This document shows, piece by piece, positions 1 to 13,000 of a stretch of 64,000 bases of DNA. The stretch comes from Sipunculus nudus (taxonomy: Eukaryota; Annelida; Sipuncula; Golfingiida; Sipunculidae): positions 22,312,676 through 22,376,675 of the forward strand of contig CM049311.1 in assembly GCA_026874595.1 (NCBI GenBank), in the 5' to 3' direction. The translations under genes and the position numbers were made by a program. How positions within the stretch are numbered: the first letter of the stretch is position 1; each line of letters opens with the position of its first letter. The notes beneath the pieces are model-generated. The model saw only the letters and a list, made by a program, of their open reading frames with translations. It had not been told where the DNA came from and did not search any database.

Positions 1-910
1 TGCTGCAACAAAGATTGTTTTATTTAAATATTTCAAGGCAATAGGAGAGCGGTTGAAACGCTTTGGGTCGCTTAGCTCAGTTAAGGCAATGCGATGCGTA
101 ACTGTTGTAGACTATATACGTTGTTGTAGATTATATATTATTATATCACACCCCAAAGTCAGGCCGACTAATCCTCCAAAGCAACAAATAATGAATCAAT
201 CAAAAATTGGAGTCGACCAGCAGGATCATCACATACGCACCACAACCGGTATACAACAAGTCTGTGATAGAACATGGGGGGGGGGGGGGAGGGGATTCCT
301 AGAACAGTCGTGAGTACATGTGTCGTGTAAAATTCAGGTGCTTTGCACGGAAAAAATACTGTCGCACGCCTGTTTTGTGGAGTTTTGAACATTTGCAATT
401 TTTCTGACTCTCATACGATTTCTTTCAACCTGATGTCCTCAAAATCTTCGGAATTTCCTGAAATAGTTGTGCGATTGTCCTGCGTAGGACCCATGACATA
501 TAGTATGACGGTTAATCCACCATCGTTTGTCTTCATCAGGCGAATCGTTTGACGATTTGACGTCGAAATTCATGACTTATTTATTTTTGTACGACATTTG
601 TGCATTACATATTTTTTATGCTAATCTTACTGCTAAAATTTCAAATTCACTTCCCCGTAACCTACGTCTGTCTCTTCACAAATATAAATCGCATGATGTA
701 AGTGAAATAGCATACTTGTGACATCTCCGAATTTCAAACCAACACGTTTCATCCACGAAATCCATATTCACAACTGTCAGTATAACAAAGGTGGCGTGGG
801 GGTTATGTGATCGCCCATGTATAATGTGTGTATACGTATCGTTGAGTGTGTATGTGTGTATGTCTATGTATTATCTTCGAAAGTTTAGAAAGAATTTCGA
901 TGAAATCATG

Positions 911-961
<51 letters not shown>

Positions 962-1609
962 ATTCAAAGGTAGATATGGATCCAGATTCATCAATTAAAA
1001 AAATAAATTTAGAAAATGTTTAGCTATAATGCGGACAGTGAGGGTACATTTATTAGCTATAGCGAGTAACTATCGTTGTCTATTCCTCCTGATGACGGCA
1101 ACCAGCTCTTGCGGTCCTGTCAAGCTGCTATAGTTGTTGGGTGCTAGCTACGGCATTACCTGTAATGATTATCTAGTTCGTGTGGCACACTGCCCCCCCC
1201 CCCCTCTTATACTGTTTTATTTGTTTTATATTTTAATGTATATAGCATTTATCACATTCACTTGTTGTTTAAATTCATCATCCATCAGCGAGCGCCTGTA
1301 CAAACAACAGATACTTTATGTCTGTATTAGTTTGACACAACATATACTCTTCAAACTTTCTAATTTATTTTCATTGAACTTTTGATGAAGGATCGGTAAT
1401 AATCATCCCTCTTCAAATAATGTTAACATTGAATTTCATGGGAATAATGTGGAATGTTGATTAAATTTGGAAAGGGGTCTCGTTGCGGGTAAAGGTTTTT
1501 TTTGCGGAAGTGTGCACTGTGTGAGTGCTTTCTAGGTGAATAAGAATCAAAGGATACCTTGAAAAAATAAATGGGCTGAAACCTGAGTTCCGTTAACTTT
1601 ATATATATA

Positions 1610-1665
<56 letters not shown>

Positions 1666-1758
1666 TATATATAGTTATATATATGTCTATAAATTAAACA
1701 ATAAAATAAAAATACATACCGAAAAATATATTGTAATATTATATAATATAATATAATT

Positions 1759-1813
<55 letters not shown>

Positions 1814-3419
1814 ATCATAAACATCAGTAACAGGTGCAAATGAACTGAAGCTCCATTTTTTAAGGTCGGCCATAAATTTCTTATAATCACAAGAAATTCC
1901 TGTGATACTAAATACTAACTTATAATCAACAGGCAATGACGCACATGTCAATACCGTGTTTTACCTAGTCGGGATATACGGTTTGTTTTATGTGTAGTGC
2001 GGCAGAGGGAACCAGGTGTACTTATTTTCAGCACTGCCGACTGTGTAAACGACAGCTGTATATTCAACCTCTGAGCACTCTCACTAAACCGCGCAAGCCA
2101 GTAATCCCGATGCTGTAACACCCTCTTTTCCAAGGTTGAGGCGTTACACCTGTGTTCCGGCATCTGTTATTAAGACAAGCGGGAAAGAAATACTGTTCTC
2201 TAAACTATAAAAAGAACACGCCTGAAGAAAACCAGTTGTTACTTCGTCCATCAATGAAAACGGGTTTGGATTATTCTTCACCAGCAGATTCAAACTGTCC
2301 ACCAATACAAATGGCTACAAGCAAATTGTGATACGCGTAATCACATCAAAATACAAGTGAACACGTTTTGTTTACATAAATATCCCAAAAAACATTTATA
2401 TTTTTTTAAAGTGACCGTAATATTTTTAAACTTATGGAAAATAATTAGTTTTATATAGTTTCACAAAATGAATATCTCAATAAAGTGTGCAAAATTAACA
2501 TTTATGACTTATTTCATGAGCTTTATTTTCATCTCTGCTATAGGGTTCGTAATTCTAAAACTTGAATATGGCTCTTGGCAAACAAGTTTGAGGAATCAAA
2601 ATTAATGTGATCAATTGGGTATTCTATCTGCTTCTACAAAAAAAAAACAGGGCTGTAAGTATTTTTTATGTAAATGCGTGTATTTATATATGTAACTGTC
2701 TATACTGATGATGCAAAGATATTTAAGATATAGAGATGTAATCTACATATACCACTTGTAACAAATAAAAAACCTAAATGCACACTTTCAGAAATCCAAA
2801 CAAAACTATGAGAAACGATCGTCTTAGGTAATCCGTTAACAGTGTAGCTTCGGGTAAACTTGAGATTGTGTGTTATTTTTAAATCTCCCCCCAGATCCGA
2901 AAATTCATTGTTGGCAATAAAGAGGATGATGTAGTAAAAGCGATTTGTGTCACACACTCGTTCAGTTCCTACGATACTAAGGTGAGGAAACCCCGAAAAT
3001 AGATAGAGTGTGAGGTCGCGCTTTTTTATTATATAATTTCCTAATTTATAACCATGTCCATGGAATGGTGTAGGATTATTGACACAGCATGGGACCTCGA
3101 TGACTGGCTTTCAAAAAATGCCTCATCACACAGCATTTTGAAGGGAGATAAGCGAATACTGTGCTGGCTTTTATTATCTTCTAGTACCAGCAACCTCAGT
3201 TTCCTGTCTGTTCCGTCAGCAGCACTGTTTACAACACCTTGGCTCCCGTACCCGGATGAACGGGAACGTGCATGGCTGACCTTTGACTTATGACGTAGCA
3301 GTCCGTGAACCCCAATCCTCTATCAAGACAACCACTCATCAAGTTATTCAGCCAAGGCTTGCAGTAACTTACTGGTTGTGTCTTACAGTCCCGACTCGGT
3401 CAGTCAGCCCATATCAACA
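1..3419. other. Region upstream of the transgelin-like gene, no gene seen
   Basis: All open frames are short and unrecognisable, many only reading through TA repeats. It holds TA microsatellites at about 911-959, 1599-1685 and 1757-1811, a poly-G tract near 274-284 and a poly-C tract near 1193-1204. The last 150 bases should include the promoter and 5'UTR of the transgelin-like gene. No TATA box is seen there; a CRE-like TGACGTAG lies near 3291-3298. Confidence 0.5.
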
Positions 3420-3431
3420 ATGGCCAGCAAG
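3420..3431 (+). CDS. Transgelin-like gene, coding exon 1 (MASK)
   Basis: Four codons (M-A-S-K) end in a consensus donor, AAG|GTAGGT. The reading frame closes at phase 0, which matches the phase-0 start of the exon at 29302. The ATG context is strong (ACAATGG). A pyrimidine-rich stretch ending in TTACAG at 3381-3388 could be an acceptor, so a non-coding exon may lie further upstream. It remains possible that a different or additional first exon is used, because family members normally carry about 20 more residues here. Confidence 0.65.
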
Positions 3432-4426
3432 GTAGGTCGAGTACTTTCACTCTTACTATTAGTCTACCTTATCTTTTTTCTAACCTCAGTGATAAATTAA
3501 GTCCATACTTTACTTGCCACCCCAGGAGTTTACTATGGGTGTTCTCATGGGGTCATTTCCCGGGTGAGTTCTCACGGGACCCGATATATCAGAACACGTA
3601 TGTACGGTACCCTACTCGTGAGTTATTATATCTAAGATAATTGTAACATTCTTGTCAGCCCTGTAACGGATCAGCACGCGACATCCTATAATTTCTAGGG
3701 CTTTCCTTGGACTCAGCATGCAAAGAAACCAGCTTGATAATTGAAAGCATGTATAATGGTACACCGGCACATATGTGTGTAACCGCGCGTGCCTGTTGTA
3801 ATCAGTTTGCTCACTAATCACCGTTCCGCCATCTTCGTTTACATTTGTGTAATATAAGATTCATGATAAAGAAAATGTGTTATGATGTGTTAATACTATG
3901 AACAGCTTTTCTTTATATAATTAAGATTTAAAAGCAATTAGTAGCATTAATCTGCTATATAGAAACGGAAATCAAGAAAAAGGAAACATACGCATATATG
4001 TGCAATTAGTGGGTTCTTTATTATGTTTATCTTATTAATAATTCATGATCTGGTCCAATTAGGGACTTTAAAAGCATGATCACAGTGTGATCCAAAGCAT
4101 GATCGTAGTCAATGGGACTAATTATCATGTAACAACTATCTGGTTTCCTTCTGCTTGAACAAGTGAAAATGTGTTCCATCTCACCCAGTAATTAGCCATC
4201 CATCCAGCGCTTCCAGCGCAGGGCTGGTCAAGTGATCAAGTATGGTTATGCCTGGAACACGTGGTCAGCATATGTCAACAACCAGAGACTTCGTGTTAAG
4301 CAAGTTAAGTTCGGTGGACCAGTTACCTGTATTCTGTATGACCAAGCGGTTCTGACTGAAAGTTAGCAATTATTTTGCCAATTGATTACCCCTACCATCC
4401 AACTGTAGGTTAAAATGAGACATTAG

Positions 4427-4516
<90 letters not shown>

Positions 4517-6886
4517 TTTCAGTGTGTACCTGAGGACTGATCACAGCTAAAAGTTGTCCAAACGAAACAGTGCTGTCATACAATATTATGGAATAAAGCT
4601 AACTATATACAGTACATAATTTATGCTCCCTTTCATCATGGTAGTGCACTTTCACTGTAATGTTTTGAACGTATTACATTGATTATATATATTATATATG
4701 TATATATATGTATAAATATAAATATAAATATTAGAAATCTGCATTCTAAGGAATCCAAGCGGACCAAGCCCCGGCAATGTTGGGGGTCCTTATTGTGGGA
4801 TGCTCCTCAGCCTTTGTTTGCATCAACTTATTCGGCCCATATTCCCAGGCCCATTCGTTAATAAGTGACAGTACATTTGTGAATATTCCCCGATGACGTT
4901 CATGAATCCGGGTGATGTGCCAGATCCATACCCAAATAAAATCGATTCTTCCTCGAACAATTCCCAAAATACCCTGAAAATTTCATAAGATTCATTACTG
5001 AGTGAGTTATGTTGTGAATAAACACACACCCACACACAAACACATACCCTCACACACGAACGGAGATGAAATAAAACACTACTGGCGGAGGCAAAAGTGG
5101 TGTGCTGATTGTTAGAAGGACTCAGATTAAGAAAGAAGTAATATGCTTTTGCGAAAACGTTGCTGTATGTTACTGTTGGCTTCTGACGGATACACGGATA
5201 CTGATGTGTTGTTTTAGCATCCTCCTCGGGACATGGGTAACCTGTTAAAACATGGCATGAACACCGACACCGCTATATGATAGTGCACACAGAGAGGGCG
5301 GAGTGCCCGAGATAATGATGTTTACTCAACATATCTTGTTTCCATTTAGCATCCAATGGCATGCCAAATACCTTAGTGTAGTTCGTCAACTTGAAAAGAC
5401 AATTTAATTACAATGCACTTTTAGGATGTACATAAGATCATTGGACTTAGGTACTTCAAGACCTTCATCTCCGATGTCAAAGGTCAAGGTCTCCTACCTG
5501 AGGTACTAATCAGGTCAAGTGCGTAACACCTGTCAAGGGTGTAACTGTCTAGAAACCGATGATCAGACACACCTGTGTACACTATTTGAAAGATATTCGT
5601 TTTCTTTGCAGTTATCCTGCATTATAGTAAACCTTTCTTTATGATTTTAAGGTAATGATCTTCGACTCATCATTAAGAAAATATAAATAAAAGTAAATTT
5701 CAATACTACGGGAAATATTTTTTCCCCAGAAAAATGTCCTTGGTATTTTAAATTTCAGCAGGCGTTTAACACTTTTGAAATCATCGATTTCGTTGCTAAT
5801 TGAAAAAAAAGTTCGATGTAATGAATATATGTCATATCAAATAGCTTTTAGGATTTTTAAATGAAGAGCTTTATATTGAATTAAGGATTATTTTAGAGTT
5901 GATAACATTTCCCAAAATGCAAATTTAAACTTCGCCCTGGTCTGCCCTGGCCTTCTCAAGACTCACTCGCACTTGGGAATGTCAGTATTTGTTTCAACGT
6001 ACATTGTATACAAGAGTGCATACTCGAGGGTTCTGTTGCTGAGTGAGCTGTTCATAAGTATTATTGCAATGCAAAAGCTGTACGCCTCCTCAAGTGCCAC
6101 TCTTAACACACTGATATATATTTTATATATTCTCATAACCATCAAAAGGTGTGGACGGTTGAGTGGGAACTTTCGGCCGTAATTGCACAATCACAAAATG
6201 GGATGTAGGTGCGTTATCAATCAAATCTCCGTTGAATACTGATGATTTGTTTTAGAATACTTCAGCAGTTGTTTTGGGATGCTTGTGGCGCGTCCAGAGG
6301 AGCACTATGAATTTGTAGATAAGCGCGGGTGGAAAATAATGTGGGAGGCTGCTGCAGCCCTCAGCAGCAAAGTACAGGTATAAACAAACTCAAGTGATGC
6401 TGGAAATAGACTATGAGTTTACCCAGCCGCAGCCTCCGCGTTGCTCTGTTGGTTCTGGAAGGCCGGTGCTGCGTTGTATGCCAGAGGTAGCTATTTATAC
6501 CTGTACAAACACCGTGAAAGATGAATGTTCCCTGTCAGCTGGAAGCTCCGCGCGGGAGGCTTTATGTTTTCATAAACCAAAGGAAGAGGCTGGCTGCATC
6601 GAATGTTTGGACTAATTAATATCATCTGAGCCCTTTTCCTTTGCGTATGTAATTTCTCGGCAACAAACACGATTGACTTTTATTTGATCTTTGTTAAAAC
6701 CATATGGCTACTTCGTATCTATCCAAATCCCATGCAGCACACAATTATAAATGTATTACCTTGGACATATAATATCCAGTTAAGTTTTTCAGTATTTTGA
6801 AATGTACAGCGGTGTCAGATGCAGGATATAACGTATTACTTTTTAAGCATATGTTCTCTTGTCAGTCTCTCATATCGTTTAATGCT

Positions 6887-6938
<52 letters not shown>

Positions 6939-6952
6939 GTATATATACATAA

Positions 6953-7007
<55 letters not shown>

Positions 7008-10000
7008 AATAACTGTTTATTACGTTTATATATTTTCATAAACAGTTTTACGGGTCACAAAATCTTCTTTGAAAGTAAAGCATGTGTGTCAACGAAAAAT
7101 CAGAGATTTTAATTAATAAGTCATTGACCAATGTCCAAAGCCAGATAAATATAGTGATATACCAATTTATAAAGATTATAGAGATATACATGTTCTTAAT
7201 ACATCCTGGGTATTAACATAACTCAAGGGAATAAACAACTTAGTTCCTTATGGTAATAATTACACATGTTGATACTGCTATACCAATAACCAAAGATTAT
7301 AATTTGGAAACAAATCTGGAAACAAGGTTCTCCTTATTTTCCTCTTATGATGTTCGTTCACATGTGTTGAAATAATCAGGAATTTGTTATAGGAATATAT
7401 TGTGCTACATATACAAATAAAAGCATCTACTGTATTTCAATTGGACGATTTGCACAGTTATTTTACATTCTACAAAGATTTTAACGTTGACTTTAGGGAG
7501 GTTGTTCGCATATGTATTGTACATGTAATGACTGATTGTTACATACACGTGTACATACATTTACGTATGCTCAGAGGAACAGCTATGGCGGGCTTTTCTC
7601 GTCAGGTGTGGGCGGATGCAGAAGGATCGTCTGCTCCCCTTTATCACGTGATCGGATAAAAGAGCGCGTCGAGGACATGGGCGTGCCGCTCCCCTCAGCC
7701 AAGGCGGTGCGGGGGGCGAACATCTGTGAGCATTTGTTTGTGTAGACAAGCAGAGCTAAGGTTCCTGAGAGATACTGTATCTGGCGTTCGAGCGGCGCCT
7801 GTGGAGGTAATCCAACCACCAAGAAGGTATTTTATTCCCAGGATCCGAGACATAAACTCTAACCAATTCAAAGCCTCATTGACTCCACGATGCTATATCA
7901 ATAAAGCAGTACTGGCGGCTAAGCCCTTGGCAAAATAAAACTTGAACTTTTGGCCGCACTATGACTACGTAAGATGTTGAATAGTCTGCTCAAACGCGTG
8001 TTAAATTCTAGCCTGATAATCATTTCAATAGATCAGTGTGAAAAAAAACGCGATGTCTTTAGATTCTTTTAAGTACAACAGTGGGTCTCAAAACACAGAC
8101 AGACATCAAGGTGTTGTTCTTAAAGCCAACACCAGTTGGCGCTGCCAGATGTTTCGGTTTTCCCTAGATTTTAATTACAACCACGAGAACTAAGTAATAT
8201 TAATGAGTGTTGTGAATAAGTTTGTATACCGTTAAAACTAAGCAAGCTGATGTTAATCATAATATAATAAAAGAACCACAGCATTTTTAACTAGATATAG
8301 GTTTATTTTTTGCTATTTAAGAATCAACATCGATAATAAATTGTTGCAAGTCGGACATAAACTTCATTGACATATTTAGTGACATGGTTTGAGGACTATT
8401 TCCATTGAAAAGTTTATTACTGGGGATTGAGTTTACATTTTAAATTGCCCTGCAGGGAAACGCTGCAAACAAGGTAATTTCTCCCAGTAAGAAGTTTATG
8501 CGTATTAACCCCAGACTCTCCATGTATTTGCGCATATACAACTAAATAAATGAACACAAGTGAAACAATTAGCGTCTGTTTGTTCAGGAGGTTCAAGTTT
8601 GAATGCATCTGGGATTTTTGGTTTAATATGTAATGCTTATATCTAGTATGCGCCAGGATACCGCTTACAAACACAGCTACCTTTTCAATCTTAATTCTTC
8701 TCCATATAATATAAGCTTAGCTTAAAGGTGTGGAACAGGTTTGGAGCATCTAGTATGATAATGCGATGGGTGTTATGTTATCTTCCTAACTGCCTCCTTC
8801 AAGGAAGGCATGTGTTCATCTCCGTTCCCGCGTATGTATGTGAGGAAAGAGGTGTTCGCAACATAGCTCACGCAATCATTGACAGGATCTCATTAATTTT
8901 ATGGGCATTTTCGAATAGGTTAATTAAGAATCGATTAAATTTTAGTGTGTACCCGGCACATGATCCGGATTCAGGAACGCCATCAAAGTATATTAATAAA
9001 TTCACATTCACTTGTGCACGAATTAACCTGGGAATAAGATCCGAATAAGTGAATCCCTCAATAGGGATCCCGTCATGGCGGAGGCTTGCATTCCTTAGAA
9101 CGTATATTTCCAGTTTCCTTTGTTGACGGAGTAGAAAGTAGGGCTATACAGGGCCTGATCTAGGATTTCTTTTAAGGGGTATGGGTCACTGGAAAAAAAG
9201 CAATGGTCAATGAAAAGGCTGGCGCAACATGCTTTAAAGATAAAACATAGCATCAGGAAATTAATTTATCATTTTACAGAAGAAGCGGAATGAATAAACT
9301 GTAAATATGTTAGAGGGTATTTAAAGGTCTGTATAGGGGCGTTGCAACGCCATAAGCCCTACCTCTCTGGATCCTCCCCTGGATCCATCGCTTACTCCAA
9401 ATCACGTATGATAAGCCGTATAAAATATCAAATCGCGCGTTGTTTCAAATTATTTGGAATATAACTTTAACTATGAATTTTGTGGTGCTGTACCATGTCT
9501 AAAAAACTACAAAAACTATACTATTCTTATACCAGTTAGTATAATTGTACATGTATATGATGACGGTTAAATTTATGAATAATCATTTAAGCGCACAGGT
9601 GGAATCAGAAAAAGTAATAACAAAAAGGTTGGATTGTTAATAGCCTACAAAACGTTCATCTGGTGTGCTTATGCCGCTAATCAGCCCAATTCTCCTCCCT
9701 TGTATCAACAGTGAACGAGGCAAAGTTTTATAAGTGATGCTAACAGTTTCCATTTGTTTCTTACTGTGGCTTAAGGAGCGGATGTTACTCATCGGAAAAT
9801 ATCGCGGATGATATGACGTTCTATATATAAGAACCACATGGCCCTTATTAATTCTAGACGCGTGAAAGATAACCGTTGTTGTAACTGCAAAGAAACTAAG
9901 GCTGACGTATGTTGGGCGGTAACACATTATTCATATCATTCTTGTCCTAAACGGCCCTGTCAATTAAAGTAAAGAGATCAGGAAGGGTTACATTGTGTGC

Positions 10001-13000
10001 AGTTGATCCATGCTGAGCGGGCGCCATTCACGAGCGACATCTAGTGATGATGCTGGGAATCATATCTGTTTTTATGCTGTACTAAAAATATCGATTGGAA
10101 ACTAAGAGATTAGGTAAAAAAAAAATAAATAAATAAAATTAAAGGTATGGTTTTTAGGCACCGCCCGCCTCAATTTTAACCCCCCCCCCCCCCCCCCCCG
10201 CATGAAATATTTGAATTTTGATTTTCATCTTTCAAGCAGTTAAATTAATACAATTTTTATACGATTTCCTTTGGTACAGAGTATTTTTACCTGTTTAGCA
10301 AAAAAAAAAAACTTTAATTTTCATGCTTTTCCCAGACCATATGGCATTTTTGTCGTAACATACAAAAAAGTTAACAAATAAAATACCGTCCGCACTGATT
10401 TCTGATAAAGTGCCTGAGAATATTTTTTTTTGCCTTAGTAAGTATTCATTCATGCATTTACCATCTTTGTTTGTTTAACTGAGGCATAAATAGAAGCAGG
10501 GAATGTTACATGAATACCGGTATAGTAAACGGGCGGATTTGTTTATATAATCCGCAAGGGATGGAGGAATGCATTCCCAGCAAGCATCACATGGTATCAA
10601 GCGGTTTTTATGCTTTTTATGGGATCAGCTGCACAGGTATTCTATCATACATGATACAGCTTGCTTCATACCCCCTGTTAATTTACATTACCGGCAGTAA
10701 ATGATTCCTTGATTTTGACAAAAAGACGGGGAAAGTTGTAAAACAATTCATTAAGGTAGTAGTAAAAGAATAGTATTATGATACTGTTTGTGAAAGCGAC
10801 GTTAATGCCCAGTCAGCGGTGCCACCTACGGCCACTCGCTAACACTAAATCAAGGGGAATTCCCGTGCATGATGCGAAAGAAAGGCAGAGATGGATGCTT
10901 CCGGAAATGAATGGTTAAAATTTCAATCCTTAGTCATCGAGTTTATTTCTGTCTCAGACTCGGTACCTTATTGTTATTAATAGATTATCATATAAATTAT
11001 ATTTTATTATATATATTACCTATTTTGTTATATTAAATTATACGTTTTAAGTATTATTAAAAGATATTGCTGTAAAATGACACTAAATATGATTCATATG
11101 ACAATTAATATGCAGTTTTACAGTAAAGGAGTTTGGAATTTATGTTTAAATAGCTATTGTGAATTTATTTACTTGTTTTCACGCTGGCTGCCCTCAGATA
11201 TCACTAATTCAGCATAAAATATTTTTTTCTCAACAGTGGGTGATCATTGAAATAAGCCAGTTATTCTCTCAGACTTCAACATTACCAAACGGTTCGACAT
11301 TTAAGTGCCAAATATTACACTTACAAAAAATTTATCTTATTTTTCTTATTCCTGCTAAATGACATGGTCAATCCTATATATAAGCTTCCAATCTCACTTT
11401 GAGATTTCATTGTTTATTAATGAGTATTAATGACACACAACATATCAACAGCTTTTAAATATATTTTTTCTGCATGTGACCAGTGATATGATCCCCATCA
11501 GTGAAACTGTAGTTTTTTTCTCATATACATATGTTAAAGCGTTTCTAAAACTAAAGTTTCCAATGTTTGATTTTTGGGTTTATCTCGGGTAATTAGGATT
11601 ACTCTTTATGCTTCGTTCCTTCATTTCATTTTCATTTTTGAAACGGACCTATCAGTTGATAACAATATTTCCAACCTTTACTGGGCAAACCCCGATGGAA
11701 CAGACTAGAATTAAACGAGTTATACAACCTTGAGACAGTATCGAATATTGGCCAATGTTTTATATCAAAATTTGCTTTTATTACAATATGGGCCGTCCAT
11801 TACAATATTGGTCGTGTTTCTTACAATATTGGCTCTTATTACGATATTGGCCGGTTATAACAATAAGGGTCGCAAGAAAAGGTATGCTCTCTCCTGTATG
11901 CCATTCTAGTTCATCACTGTTTTTAAGGGTTTTCTATCTACATCGGAAATTTCCAGTTTTACCGCCAGAGTTCACTTCGCTTATCTTTTTTCGTCTCTGT
12001 TACGGTCACTTCATAATACCGGAACACTTGTTTCAATTCACTCAAAGAGATGATTATATTTTGTTCACAAATTAATTCTAACGATACGGTTATTTGTTTT
12101 TTTTTTTTTCATTTTGTTGTTGTTGTGAATATTATGTAGTTACAAACTGCATTTCCTACTGATATATACGTATAGCAGTGTTAGGACTGAAGTTTGTGTT
12201 AAATTATTATAGAAATTGTGTCAACATTTTTCTTGATTGATTCAAGGGAATTTCTGGAATAAAAGATTTTGATAAAATATAGCATGTTTCTTCCGTTTAT
12301 GCATTCAAGGGGTTTACATCCGTCTTTTCCAGATGTCGTTGTAGACATCCATGTCTTATGAGCAATTCCATATTATATTATTCTGAAATAAGAAAAAACA
12401 ATGATTCATTTTCCTTAAACATTGTACAATGTTTAATCAAGAAACTTATTAGGACATTTCTAAATTGTACATTAGGAAATAAGGACTTTCATAAGATTGG
12501 AAGATATAAAAAAATGTTTTTCTCATTTTAACTTAGTTCCACAATACACTGAAATCACAATTGAAAGAATAATCTTTTTTTTCTCAATCTCGCTGTGAGT
12601 TTTATATTCAGTTTTTTTTTCTCAATGAAAAAAACCTCTTCAGGACATTTCCCAAATACTTAATTATACTTACCAAACATTGAAGATGTTATGAGTTTGT
12701 GTTGTTTATTGATCTCACTTTTTTAACCCATAGAACAAACGAAACCCGCGTGCTTCCAGGTGCAGGTGCATCCAGGGCATTGGAAACAACAACCTTCAAG
12801 CCGTTGCTTGTACATTTCAGTGTTCATTTCATACAAATGCCACACATTTCGGACGTACCACCTGAGCATTGTTAATTTAACAGATACCGATCTTTCTTCA
12901 AACCTACTCAAACTTATCATGTCGGTTTAATCAAATTAGATGTGATTTTTTTACTTCACTTTCATTTTTTTTTGCATGTTTTATCTCTAGCATGTGCTGA

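Noticed and set aside
6819-7039. Frames made of IYIYIYIY and similar, here and at other TA tracts
   Set aside because: Translations of TA microsatellites.
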